Shown here piece by piece: positions 7,066 through 15,373 of a stretch of DNA of 46,586 nucleotides. Each line of letters starts with the position of its first letter. Position 1 is the stretch's first letter. A program made the translations under genes and the position numbers. Origin of the DNA: Streptosporangiaceae bacterium (GTDB taxonomy: Bacteria; Actinomycetota; Actinomycetes; Streptosporangiales; Streptosporangiaceae). Where the stretch lies: assembly GCA_025964715.1 (NCBI GenBank), contig JAOPYH010000120.1, forward strand, positions 1 to 46,586, read 5' to 3'. The notes beneath the pieces are model-generated. The model was not told where the DNA came from and did not search any database. It saw only the letters and a program-made list of their open reading frames with translations.

Positions 7066-8688
7066 ATGTTTGTCCGTTTGCGGCGGCTCCGTCTCGCGAC
7101 CCAGCTGTTCCTGCTGCAGGTGATGGTCGTGGGCCTGGTGGTCGTGGCCGGCACGGCCGTCGTACTTGTCTACGCGCAGCGGGACGCCCGGGCCGACGCG
7201 CGGCGGCGTGTCCTGGACGTGGCACGAACGTTCGCCGCCTCGCCGGACGTGCTCGCCGCGCTGCACGAACCCGATCCGGCCGGCCGGCTGCAGCCGCTGG
7301 CCGAGACCGTACGGCACGGCACCGGGGTGGACTTCGTCGTGGTCATGAACATCGGCCGCGTCCGCTACTCCCATCCCGACGTGACGCAGATCGGCCATCC
7401 CTTCCTCGGCCATGTCGACCCGGCGCTGCGCGGACGGTCGTTCACCGAGACCTACACCGGAACGCTGGGGCCCTCCATCCGGGCCGTCGTGCCGGTGGCC
7501 GGCGCCGGCGGCCACGTCGAGGGGCTGGTCGCCACCGGCATCACGACGACCCGGGTCAGCGAGCAGCTGACCCGGCGGATGCCCGCGATGATCTGGGTCA
7601 GTGCCCTCGGTTTCACGCTCGCGGCGCTGGGTGCCCTGCTGGTGAGCCGCCGGCTGTGGCGGCAGACCCTGGGCCTCGGCCCTGAGGAGATCACCCGGAT
7701 GTACGAGCATCACGACGCGGTCCTGCACTCGGTCCGCGAGGGGGTCCTCGTGCTGGACCGGGAGCACCGCCTCGTGCTGGCCAATGACGAGGCCGTACGG
7801 CTCATCGACCTGTCACCGGGCGCGGAGGGCGCGCCCGCGGCGGGCCTGTCCCTACCGTCACCGCTGCGGGACCTCCTCGTCTCGGGGCGTACGGTCACCG
7901 ACGAGATCCATCTGACCGACGAGCGTGTTCTGGTCGTGAACCAGCTGCCGGCCACGCGCGGCGGCCGCAGGCTCGGCACGGTCACGACGCTGCGCGACCA
8001 CACCGAGCTCGAGGCGCTGTCGGGAGAGCTCAACTCGATCCGCGGCTTCACCGAGGCGCTCCGTGCGCAGGCCCACGAGGCCGCGAACCGGCTGCACACC
8101 GTCATCACCCTGGTGGAGCTCGGCCGAACCGAGGAGGCGGTGCGCTTCGCCACCGCGGAGCTCGCCACCGCGCAGGAGCTCACCGACCGGCTGCTGGGGT
8201 CGGTGACCGAGCCCGTGCTGGCGGCCCTGCTGCTCGGCAAGGCCGCCCAGGCGAACGAGCGGGGGGTCGAGCTCGTCATCACCGATGACACGGCCCTGGG
8301 CGGGACCGCGATCGAGCCGCGGGACCTGGTCACCCTTGTCGGGAACCTCATCGACAACGCCATCGACGCGGCGCTGGCGGCCCCGCCGCCTCGCCGCGTC
8401 TTCGTCACCGCCCGCGAGGACGGCGATGCGCTCCTGGTGCGGGTCTCCGATACCGGCGCCGGGCTGGATCCGGCGCACATCCGTGACGCCTTCACCCGCG
8501 GCTGGTCCACCAAGCAGGCGAAGCCGACCACGCCCCCTGCCTCGACCGAGCGGCACCAGGGGCGAGGGCTCGGCCTCGGACTGGTCCAGCAGATCATCAA
8601 CCGCTACGGAGGCGACATCGACGTGAGCAGGAATACCGGCGCGGTCTTCACGGTCCGGCTGCCCCTACCGGAGCGGGCGGCGACGTGA
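7066..8688 (+). CDS. Sensor histidine kinase, CitA/DcuS/DctS type
   Basis: A 540-residue membrane kinase. Order: a transmembrane helix near 12-36, an extracytoplasmic sensor domain of the CitA/DcuS PAS type (about 40-165), a second helix near 170-192, a cytoplasmic PAS domain (about 210-310), then the Spo0B-like dimerisation helix LRAQAHEAANRLHT with phospho-accepting His337, and an HATPase domain with N-box Asn427 (NLIDNAID), a DTGAGLD box and GRGLGLGL. It senses di- or tricarboxylates and phosphorylates the overlapping downstream regulator. The ATG at 7066 has no Shine-Dalgarno sequence, so the message may be leaderless. Divergence from dctA suggests it controls dicarboxylate uptake. Confidence 0.93.
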   Translation: MFVRLRRLRLATQLFLLQVMVVGLVVVAGTAVVLVYAQRDARADARRRVLDVARTFAASPDVLAALHEPDPAGRLQPLAETVRHGTGVDFVVVMNIGRVRYSHPDVTQIGHPFLGHVDPALRGRSFTETYTGTLGPSIRAVVPVAGAGGHVEGLVATGITTTRVSEQLTRRMPAMIWVSALGFTLAALGALLVSRRLWRQTLGLGPEEITRMYEHHDAVLHSVREGVLVLDREHRLVLANDEAVRLIDLSPGAEGAPAAGLSLPSPLRDLLVSGRTVTDEIHLTDERVLVVNQLPATRGGRRLGTVTTLRDHTELEALSGELNSIRGFTEALRAQAHEAANRLHTVITLVELGRTEEAVRFATAELATAQELTDRLLGSVTEPVLAALLLGKAAQANERGVELVITDDTALGGTAIEPRDLVTLVGNLIDNAIDAALAAPPPRRVFVTAREDGDALLVRVSDTGAGLDPAHIRDAFTRGWSTKQAKPTTPPASTERHQGRGLGLGLVQQIINRYGGDIDVSRNTGAVFTVRLPLPERAAT

Positions 8689-9368
8689 TCCGCACTCTGG
8701 TGGTCGAGGACGACCCCCTGATCGCCGACGCCCATCGGGCCTACGTCGAGCGGATCTCCGGATTCGCCGCGGTGGGGGTGGTGCACCAGGGGGGTGAGGC
8801 CCTTCGATTCCTCGCCGCCCACGAGGTCGATCTCGTGCTCCTGGACTTCTATCTGCCGGACATGGGCGGCCTGGAGGTCTGCCGGGCGATGCGGGCCCGC
8901 GGCGACACCGCGGACGTCATCGCCGTCACCTCGGCACGCGACCTGCAGGTCGTCCGCACCGCGGTCTCCCAGGGGGTCGTGCAATACCTGCTCAAGCCGT
9001 TCACCTTCGCCTCCTTCCGCGAGAAGCTCCAGCGTTACGCCGACTACCACCGCCACATCGGGGCGCCGCACGCCACCGCCGCGCAACACGACATCGATCT
9101 GGCCTTCTCGGCCCTGCGGGGCACCAGCGGCGCGGCCCTTCCGAAGGGACTCAGTCCCGAGACCATGGTCGCGGTCGTCCAGGCCCTGCGGGAGCTGAGC
9201 GGAGAGCTGTCGGCGACCCAGGTCGGCGCGGAGGTGGGCGTCTCCCGCGTCACGGCGCGCCGCTATCTGGAGCATCTCGCCGACCAGGGTCTCGCCGAGC
9301 GCCGCCCGCGCTACGGCGGCCCGGGCCGGCCCGAGCACAGCTACCACTGGCGGCGTGAGGCCGGCTGA
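8685..9368 (+). CDS. Response regulator, CitB/DcuR/DctR type
   Basis: A 227-residue two-domain regulator. The receiver domain carries the acidic pocket Glu8-Asp9-Asp10, phospho-acceptor Asp54 (LLDFYLPD), Thr82 and Lys104. The C-terminal part (about 160-215) holds a helix-turn-helix, TQVGAEVGVSRVTARRYLEH, typical of the CitB subfamily. The GTG at 8685 overlaps the kinase TGA by four bases, indicating translational coupling. The likely target is the divergent dctA promoter upstream of the kinase. It converges on the next gene with a 13-base gap. Confidence 0.93.
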   Translation: MIRTLVVEDDPLIADAHRAYVERISGFAAVGVVHQGGEALRFLAAHEVDLVLLDFYLPDMGGLEVCRAMRARGDTADVIAVTSARDLQVVRTAVSQGVVQYLLKPFTFASFREKLQRYADYHRHIGAPHATAAQHDIDLAFSALRGTSGAALPKGLSPETMVAVVQALRELSGELSATQVGAEVGVSRVTARRYLEHLADQGLAERRPRYGGPGRPEHSYHWRREAG

Positions 9369-9381
9369 GGGCCGTGCCCTC

Positions 9382-9867
9382 TCAGTCCTCGGCGTCCGCT
9401 CCCCAGTGATCCACGTCCAGGGCGACGACCGCGGCGCAGTCGGTGCAGACCCACTCGGCGATGACGGACTCCGAGTCCATGTCCCGGGTCCGGTACGGCC
9501 GCCGGACGAGCCGCCGGCGCATGCCGTGTCCGCAGGCATGGTGCAGGAGCCGGCCGCACGTACGGCACGGCCACACGTCCTTGCTCGGCCCGAGGCAGCC
9601 TGGGCAGGCCGACCGGCCGGCCCCCGCGTGGTCCGCGGCCGGCTCGGCGGCCCCGGATTCGGCCCGCCAGTCGCGCTCCAGGTCGAGGTACTCGTCGCCC
9701 GGCCAGTGGTGATCCGCGAGCCAGGCGAGGTATTCCTCGGCGCCGGCTTCGAGGCTGGCGGTCAGGGACTCCAGGTACCGGTCCTGTTCAGGTGTGCGCG
9801 TCGGCTGCGGACGCCGCCGGAACCGGGCGGCCGCCGCGGTGAAAGTTCTCAGTAGGCCCCGGAACAA
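9382..9867 (-). CDS. Small protein with a PHD/RING-like Cys4-His-Cys3 zinc finger
   Basis: A 161-residue protein of unknown function. The C-terminal half has C88-x2-C91-x9-C101-x2-C104-x4-H109-x2-C112-x28-C141-x2-C144, which fits the spacing of PHD/RING-variant treble-clef fingers that bind two zinc ions. The N-terminal ~30 residues are basic (ARFRRRPQPTR); the middle is acidic and Trp-rich (HHWPGDEYLDLERDW). The start is uncertain: TTG 9867 is the only upstream start in frame and has no ribosome binding site. It may act in protein or nucleic-acid binding, but nothing in the context assigns a role. Confidence 0.7.
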   Translation of the reverse strand: MFRGLLRTFTAAAARFRRRPQPTRTPEQDRYLESLTASLEAGAEEYLAWLADHHWPGDEYLDLERDWRAESGAAEPAADHAGAGRSACPGCLGPSKDVWPCRTCGRLLHHACGHGMRRRLVRRPYRTRDMDSESVIAEWVCTDCAAVVALDVDHWGADAED

Positions 9868-10004
9868 GGCGGAGATGAAAACGTGATCACTTCCTCAACC
9901 CTGCATGCGATCACGCACGCGAATAGTAAAACGGTGGCAAACGGTACAGGAGACCGGTTCAACGGAAAAGTCGATCAAAATAAGGATCTTCTGCGATTGT
10001 TCGA

Positions 10005-11030
10005 TCACGCGCAGATGGGCCTGCCGGACGTCCAGCGCGTGAGGACCGCCAGGTGCGCCAACTGTGCCCCGTCGCCGGGGTCCACCTTGAAGCGGCCGAA
10101 CAGCGTGGAGGTGTCCAGTGCCGTGGCCACCGGCCACAGCAGCTCACGGGCCGACCCTTTGGCCAGGCTCGCGCAATGGACGGCCAGCACGGCGGCGGCC
10201 GCCGCCTGCACGGCCGGGTAGTCCGGCACACCGCCACCGGTCCGCTCCGCATAGGCGGCCAGAAAATCCTCCTCCGCCGGCCCGAGCTCGGCGCCGTGCC
10301 CCGTGCCGGTGGTCCACTGCCCGACGCCGAAGACCCCCTCGGGGTCGGCGACGGCCCGGCCGAACTCGCTGACGCCGGCCGCCACGGCGCAGACCGTGCG
10401 CGGAGGCCGTCGCAGCCCCCGAGCGTGCCGCACGGTCGCGACGTCCTCCTCGAAAGAACCCGCGCACAGGAGGTCCCAGTGCCCCGGTGGTTCGGCCGGC
10501 CGTGGCCGGTCTCCCGGCCCGAGTCGCACCGTCTCGAGGCCCAGCCCGCACGCCGCCGCATCGGCCCCGGCGGCGACCTGCCGTCCGAAGCGGCCTCGGC
10601 CCTCGGCGATGAGGAGCGGGACCCGCACGGGCTCGCGGGCGAGCAGGCGCAGGAACGGCTCCGCGTAGCGGCCGGCCGGCGTCGGCACCGAGATCACATG
10701 GCCCGGGTAGGCCGCCTGGACGTCATCACCCGACCCGCCGTGGTTCCACACCAGGCCGCCGGCCTCCGCCGCGGACCGGCCGGCCCCCCTCATCAGCTGG
10801 GTGGAGTAAGGACCCAGGACAACGTCGGCGTCAACGCGGAGCCGCCGCATTGCCTGCTCGAGCCTTCTCGGGTCACTGCGGTCGTCGGCCACGACGAGCT
10901 CGGCCGAATCCTCCAAGGATCGCCACACGCGCAACCCCAGCGCGGCCTGGCCGCCGAAGCGGGCGTGCCGGCCGGACAACGACAGGCAGGCGGCGACGCG
11001 AAGCCGGCGTGCGGATCCCGGACCGGTCAC
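10005..11030 (-). CDS. Type 1 periplasmic-binding-fold protein without export signal (LivJ-like)
   Basis: A 341-residue protein resembling the branched-chain amino acid-binding family: RVAACLSLSGRHARFGGQAA at the start mimics the first strand and ligand loop, and ADVVLGPYSTQL and GLVWNHGGSG follow at the usual positions. There is no signal peptide or lipobox, and no permease or ATPase genes adjoin it, so it probably works in the cytoplasm as a ligand sensor rather than a transporter component. The GTG at 11030 follows AGGAGG. It diverges from a LAL-type regulator across 164 bases, so the two may form a sensor-regulator pair. That link is inference. Confidence 0.78.
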   Translation of the reverse strand: MTGPGSARRLRVAACLSLSGRHARFGGQAALGLRVWRSLEDSAELVVADDRSDPRRLEQAMRRLRVDADVVLGPYSTQLMRGAGRSAAEAGGLVWNHGGSGDDVQAAYPGHVISVPTPAGRYAEPFLRLLAREPVRVPLLIAEGRGRFGRQVAAGADAAACGLGLETVRLGPGDRPRPAEPPGHWDLLCAGSFEEDVATVRHARGLRRPPRTVCAVAAGVSEFGRAVADPEGVFGVGQWTTGTGHGAELGPAEEDFLAAYAERTGGGVPDYPAVQAAAAAVLAVHCASLAKGSARELLWPVATALDTSTLFGRFKVDPGDGAQLAHLAVLTRWTSGRPICA

Positions 11031-11109
11031 CGTCGCCTCCTGCCCCCGGATTCCCGTGTTCCACCGTCAGGACACCATGCCTGAGGGTCCCCCAAGCAAG
11101 GCCGGATAT

Positions 11110-11135
11110 GTAAAGTGACCTTGCCGATCCTTTAC
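11110..11135. promoter_or_regulatory. Inverted repeat in the divergent sensor / LAL regulator region
   Basis: GTAAAG (11110-11115) and CTTTAC (11130-11135) form a 6-bp inverted repeat with a 14-base spacer in the AT-richer part of the intergenic region, about 80 bases from the binding-protein start and 60 from the regulator start. It is a possible operator for either gene. Confidence 0.28.
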
Positions 11136-11194
11136 GACATGAACGCGACACATGATCATGACTTATCGGCCGCATGTCGCTGTGAGGTGTGAGC

Positions 11195-14080
11195 ATGAAC
11201 CGTCGCGTGGGTGGCACGGATGAGCACCCGCCCAACGCCCCCTTGGTCGGGCGCCGTGACGCGCTGGACGGTTTTTCCCGAGCCCTCGACGCGGCGGCGA
11301 ACGGCTCCTTTCAGTTCCTCGGCCTGGTGGGCGAGCCGGGCGCCGGCAAGACGCGGCTGCTGAGCGAGCTGGCGAGCGCCGCGGATGCCCGCGGTCTGGT
11401 GACGTCGTGCGGCCGCGCCGCCGAGTTCGAGCAGCAGATCCCCTTCGGCGCGGTCGTCGACGCGCTCGACGACAGGGTCGAGGGCCTCGGCGAACTGCTG
11501 CCCGGCCGTCTCGGTGTGGAGGCGACCCGGCTGCTCGCGGCGGTGTTCCCGGCCCTGTCGACGATGCCCCCCGTGGACGCCGGCGAGGATCTGCCGGGGC
11601 TCGCGCGCTACCGGCTCTACCGCGCCGTCCGGCAGCTGCTCGACGAGATCGCCACACCCCGCGGGCTCGTCCTGATCCTCGACGACGTCCACTGGGCCGA
11701 TGACAGCTCCATCGAGCTGCTCGACCATCTCGTCCGTCACCCTCCGCGCTGCCAGGTGGTCATCGCCGTCGCCTATCGCCCCGCCCAGGCCTCGCCCCGG
11801 CTGGCCGCGCTGGTCGAGGCGGCCGACGGACGGCACATCCCCGTGGGGCCGCTGGCGGAGGACGAGGTCGCGGAGTTCCTCGGCCCGCGGGTGGGGCGGG
11901 CCCGGCGCCGGGCCCTCTATGAGGTGAGCGGCGGCAACCCCTTCTATCTGGAGGCACTCGCCCGCAGTGAGGCTCCGATCGCCCGCGGCAGTGAGGAGGG
12001 CGAGCTGCCGCGCGCCGTGCGCGCCGCACTGGACCTGGAGATGAGCGGTCTGTCCGCGACAGCGCGGTTGGTCGCGCAGGCGGCGGCCGTCGCGGCCGAC
12101 GAGTTCGAGCCCCTCGTCGCCGCCGTCGCGGCGGAGGTGCCCGAGGACGCGGCGCTGCGGGCGCTCGATGAGATGGTCGCACGCGATGTGGTGCGGCCCG
12201 CGGGGGCCGGACGGTTCAGGTTCCGGCATCCGCTCGTACGCCACGCGGTGTACGGGTCGGCGGCGGCCGGTTGGCGGCTGGCGGCGCATGCCCGGATCAG
12301 CGCTCATCTCGCCCGGGTCGGGGCGCCCGCGCTCACGCGGGCTCATCACGTGGAGAGGTCGGGCCGGTTCGGCGACGAGCAGGCGATAGCCACGCTGGTC
12401 GAGGCCGCGCGGGCGGTGGCCGCGCACGCGCCGGGGACCGGGGCGCACTGGCTCAAGGCGGCCCTGCGGCTGATGCCCGTCGCCGCCGGGGACCCGGGTC
12501 CGCGGCTGGAGCTCCTGCTGGAGCTCGCCCGGCTCCAGACGGTCAGCGGGCGGCTCACCGACGGAAGGGAGACGGCGCGCGAGGCGCTGCGGCTGCTGCC
12601 GGCCGACGATCATGCCGGGCGTGCTCAGGCCGTGCGCTTCGGTGCCGTGATCGAGCGGTTGCTCGGCCGGCCGAACGAGGCCCGGGCGCTCGTCCTGGCC
12701 GAGCTCCGCCAGATGCCGGATCCGCAGGCGCCGGTCACCGTGCCCCTGCGGTTGCGGCTGGTGGCCGAGAGCCTCATGCGGGTGGACTTCAGGGCGGCCC
12801 AGGCGGTCCTCGACTACATGCCGGAAAGCGCTCCGGGACGTACGCAGAGCCTCGAGCTGGCGATCGCCGCGCTGCGGCCGATGCCCGCCTACGCCGCCGG
12901 CCGCATCTCCGACGCCGTGCGCTACATCGAGGCCGCGGACCGGCTGGTCGGCACCGCCGCCGACAACGACGTCGCCGACTGGATGGACGCCATCGCGTGG
13001 CTCTGCTGGTGCGAGCTGATGATGGGCCGGCATCAGAGCGCACTCCGCAGATTCGAACGGGCACTGTCGGTGAGTCAGTCGACGGGGCAGAGCTATATGG
13101 TCGCGTACCTGCTGGCCGGCCAGTCCCGGGCCTACGCCATGATGGGCCGGCTGGACGAGGCCGCGCAGGTGGCCGAAGACGCGGTGGAGGTCGCCCGGCT
13201 GTTGCATTCCGGCGAGCCGCTGGTCATCGCCCTGGCGATGCGGTGCCTCGTGGCCAGCCTGGCCGGCGACGACCAGGAGGCGGTGCGGCTCGGCGAGCAG
13301 GCTGTGCGCACCACTCGCGGTGGCGGCGAGTGGTGGGGCTCGCTCGCCCTCTACACCCGGGGCGTGGCGTTGATCAACGCCGGCCGGCTGGACGAGGGTG
13401 CGAACTTCGTCTCGCAGGCCTGCAACGCCTTCGACTCGCCGGTCCTGGACCCGAGCACGCTGCTGTCGTGCTGCGAGACCATGGCCTACCTCGAGGCGAC
13501 GCGCGGCCGGCCCGAGGAGGCGGCCCTGTGGGCCGACCGGGCCGACGCGACCGCCCATCCGGAGCTGGAGACCTCCCTCGCGGTGGCCCGGCTCGCCCGC
13601 GCGTACGCGCTGTTCACCTCCGATCCGGTCAGCGCGGCGAGATACGCCAGTGAGGCGGCCGAGGTGTTCGGCCCCGCGGAACTGCGGATCGACACTGGCC
13701 GGGCCAGGCTCTGCGCGGGCCTGGCCTACGCCGAGGCCGGCCGGCCGGCCGAGGCGCGCAGAGAGCTCCGCACCGCCGCGAGCCTCTTCGCCGAGTCCGG
13801 AGCCCGTACCCTGCACGGACTCGTCGTCCGGGAGCAGCGCCGGCTCGGTGTCCGGGTCGCGACGCCGACGACCCGCGGCACCGGCCCCCACGGGCTGTCG
13901 CGCCGGGAGCACGAGGTCGCGATCCTGGTCGCCGAGGGCAACACCAACCAGCAGATCGCCGAGAAGCTCTTCGTCAGTGTCCGCACGGTGGAGACTCATC
14001 TGTCCCGCATGTTCGCCAAGCTCGGTGTCACCTCCCGGGTCGGCGTGGTCAGCGCGCTGGCCCGGCCCGGCGGGGACTGA
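11195..14080 (+). CDS. LAL-type LuxR family transcriptional regulator (MalT-like, AAA + HTH)
   Basis: A 961-residue cytoplasmic activator. The N-terminal AAA/NACHT-like ATPase starts [12 protein letters not shown], with Walker A GEPGAGKT at 46-53 and Walker [14 protein letters not shown] long helical TPR-like region fills about 350-860 (repeated Ala/Leu/Glu-rich pairs such as [20 protein letters not shown]). The C-terminus is a LuxR helix-turn-helix, [20 protein letters not shown] with [23 protein letters not shown] 11195 is preferred to GTG 11189 because GAGG is 7 bases upstream. It probably controls the co-directional hydrolase and GMC oxidoreductase genes or the divergent binding protein. 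Confidence 0.92.
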   Translation: MNRRVGGTDEHPPNAPLVGRRDALDGFSRALDAAANGSFQFLGLVGEPGAGKTRLLSELASAADARGLVTSCGRAAEFEQQIPFGAVVDALDDRVEGLGELLPGRLGVEATRLLAAVFPALSTMPPVDAGEDLPGLARYRLYRAVRQLLDEIATPRGLVLILDDVHWADDSSIELLDHLVRHPPRCQVVIAVAYRPAQASPRLAALVEAADGRHIPVGPLAEDEVAEFLGPRVGRARRRALYEVSGGNPFYLEALARSEAPIARGSEEGELPRAVRAALDLEMSGLSATARLVAQAAAVAADEFEPLVAAVAAEVPEDAALRALDEMVARDVVRPAGAGRFRFRHPLVRHAVYGSAAAGWRLAAHARISAHLARVGAPALTRAHHVERSGRFGDEQAIATLVEAARAVAAHAPGTGAHWLKAALRLMPVAAGDPGPRLELLLELARLQTVSGRLTDGRETAREALRLLPADDHAGRAQAVRFGAVIERLLGRPNEARALVLAELRQMPDPQAPVTVPLRLRLVAESLMRVDFRAAQAVLDYMPESAPGRTQSLELAIAALRPMPAYAAGRISDAVRYIEAADRLVGTAADNDVADWMDAIAWLCWCELMMGRHQSALRRFERALSVSQSTGQSYMVAYLLAGQSRAYAMMGRLDEAAQVAEDAVEVARLLHSGEPLVIALAMRCLVASLAGDDQEAVRLGEQAVRTTRGGGEWWGSLALYTRGVALINAGRLDEGANFVSQACNAFDSPVLDPSTLLSCCETMAYLEATRGRPEEAALWADRADATAHPELETSLAVARLARAYALFTSDPVSAARYASEAAEVFGPAELRIDTGRARLCAGLAYAEAGRPAEARRELRTAASLFAESGARTLHGLVVREQRRLGVRVATPTTRGTGPHGLSRREHEVAILVAEGNTNQQIAEKLFVSVRTVETHLSRMFAKLGVTSRVGVVSALARPGGD

Positions 14081-14257
14081 CCGGCCGGAGCGCCGGGCGG
14101 GCCGAGGTGTCCCGCCACCGGCGTGCGATGCGGACTCGCCCGCTCCACCGATACGCCCGTACGGGGGGATGCGGGGAAAGGCAGGGTTTACCACGACACG
14201 CCGTACGGGCCCGGCGCGTCATTGTTGGACTGCACGCCTTCCCTGGAGGACGAACAA

Positions 14258-15343
14258 ATGGACACCCGAATTCCGCGGTACACGCTGGACGGCGTGCGGG
14301 ACGCCGAGGTGTCCACGTATCCCTTCGCGACCGAGGACGGACTCGGGCTGAGCCTGACCCGGTTCCATCGCGCCGACTGCGACGACGTCGTGCTCCTGAT
14401 CCACGGCCTGACACTGTCGAGTGACATGTTCATCATGCCCGAGCACCCCAACCTGGCGGGGTTCCTGCTGGACAACGGCTTCTCGGACGTGTGGGCGCTG
14501 GACTTCCGGATGAGCAGCCGGTTCCCCTACGACACCGAGACCCATCGCTACACGCTCGACGACGTCGCGCGCTACGACCACCCCGCCGCGCTGCGCAGGA
14601 TGCGGGAGGTCATCGGCGACCGCCGCGTGCACGTCATCGCGCACTGCCTCGGCTCGGTGTCCTTCATGATGAGCCTGGCGGCGGGCGCGGTGGAGGACAT
14701 CGCGAGCGTGATCTCCAACAGCGTCGCGCTCACGCCGCGCGTGCCCCGGTGGGCCCGCTGGAAGCTCGGCCTCGGACCAGCGCTGTCGGAGTACGTCCTC
14801 GGAATGTCCTTCCTCGACCCGCGGTTCGGTGACGCGCCGGTCCTCACCCGTGGCTGGATGTTCTCCAGGCTGGTCTCGCTGTTCCACCGCGAGTGCGAGG
14901 TCCGGTCCTGCCACATGCTCAGCTTCATGTGGGGCAGCGGCAGACCGGCGTTGTACGGCCATGACCAGCTCACGCCCGTCACCCACGAGCGCATGGCCGA
15001 CCTGTGCGGCGGCACCGGGGTGCACTACTACCGGCACGTCTACAAGATGGTGCGGGCCGGCCGGGCCGTGCGCTACGACCGGAGGCGTGAAGACCTGCCG
15101 GCCGACTACCTCGCGGCGGCGGGCCGGATCACTTCGCCGGTGCTGTTCCTCACCGGCGACCGCAACAACGTCTTCACCGATTCCAACATCGTCTGCCATC
15201 GGGAGCTTTCCAAGGCGGCCCCGGACCTGCACGAGCTGGAGCTGCTCCCCGGATACGGCCACATGGATCCGTTCATGGGCAAGGACGCCCACGTCGATGT
15301 GTTTCCGCGCATGGTCGACTTCCTCAAGCGCAAGGCGGTCTGA
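14258..15343 (+). CDS. Alpha/beta hydrolase with cysteine nucleophile, companion of GMC oxidoreductase
   Basis: A 361-residue alpha/beta hydrolase. The oxyanion strand reads DDVVLLIHGLT. The nucleophile elbow is AHCLGS with Cys130 where most relatives have Ser; the likely triad partners are Asp301 (LTGDRNN) and His335 (GYGHMD). The sequence resembles the hydrolase domain that in some actinobacterial and cyanobacterial proteins is fused to a cholesterol-oxidase-like GMC domain; here that partner is the next gene, 30 bases downstream. GGAGG lies 8 bases before the ATG. The Cys elbow suggests a dienelactone-hydrolase-like or transacylase chemistry; the substrate, perhaps a lipid or steroid ester, is not shown. 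Confidence 0.85.
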   Translation: MDTRIPRYTLDGVRDAEVSTYPFATEDGLGLSLTRFHRADCDDVVLLIHGLTLSSDMFIMPEHPNLAGFLLDNGFSDVWALDFRMSSRFPYDTETHRYTLDDVARYDHPAALRRMREVIGDRRVHVIAHCLGSVSFMMSLAAGAVEDIASVISNSVALTPRVPRWARWKLGLGPALSEYVLGMSFLDPRFGDAPVLTRGWMFSRLVSLFHRECEVRSCHMLSFMWGSGRPALYGHDQLTPVTHERMADLCGGTGVHYYRHVYKMVRAGRAVRYDRRREDLPADYLAAAGRITSPVLFLTGDRNNVFTDSNIVCHRELSKAAPDLHELELLPGYGHMDPFMGKDAHVDVFPRMVDFLKRKAV

Positions 15344-15373
15344 CATGGCCCGGCGAGGAAAGGCAGAGCGATC

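Noticed and set aside
9895..10137. An alternative C-terminus for the binding protein in another frame
   Set aside because: A shifted frame runs on to 9895 past the stop at 10005, but its translation is not clearly family-like, so a frameshift is not supported.
14157..14166. Palindrome CCCGTACGGG before the hydrolase gene as an operator
   Set aside because: Short GC-rich palindromes of this kind are frequent by chance here, and no second copy or promoter alignment supports it.
11156..14194. A 1012-codon open frame antisense to the LAL regulator
   Set aside because: The plus strand carries a complete AAA-TPR-HTH protein with all motifs. The antisense translation is Arg/Gly/His-rich and unlike any known protein.
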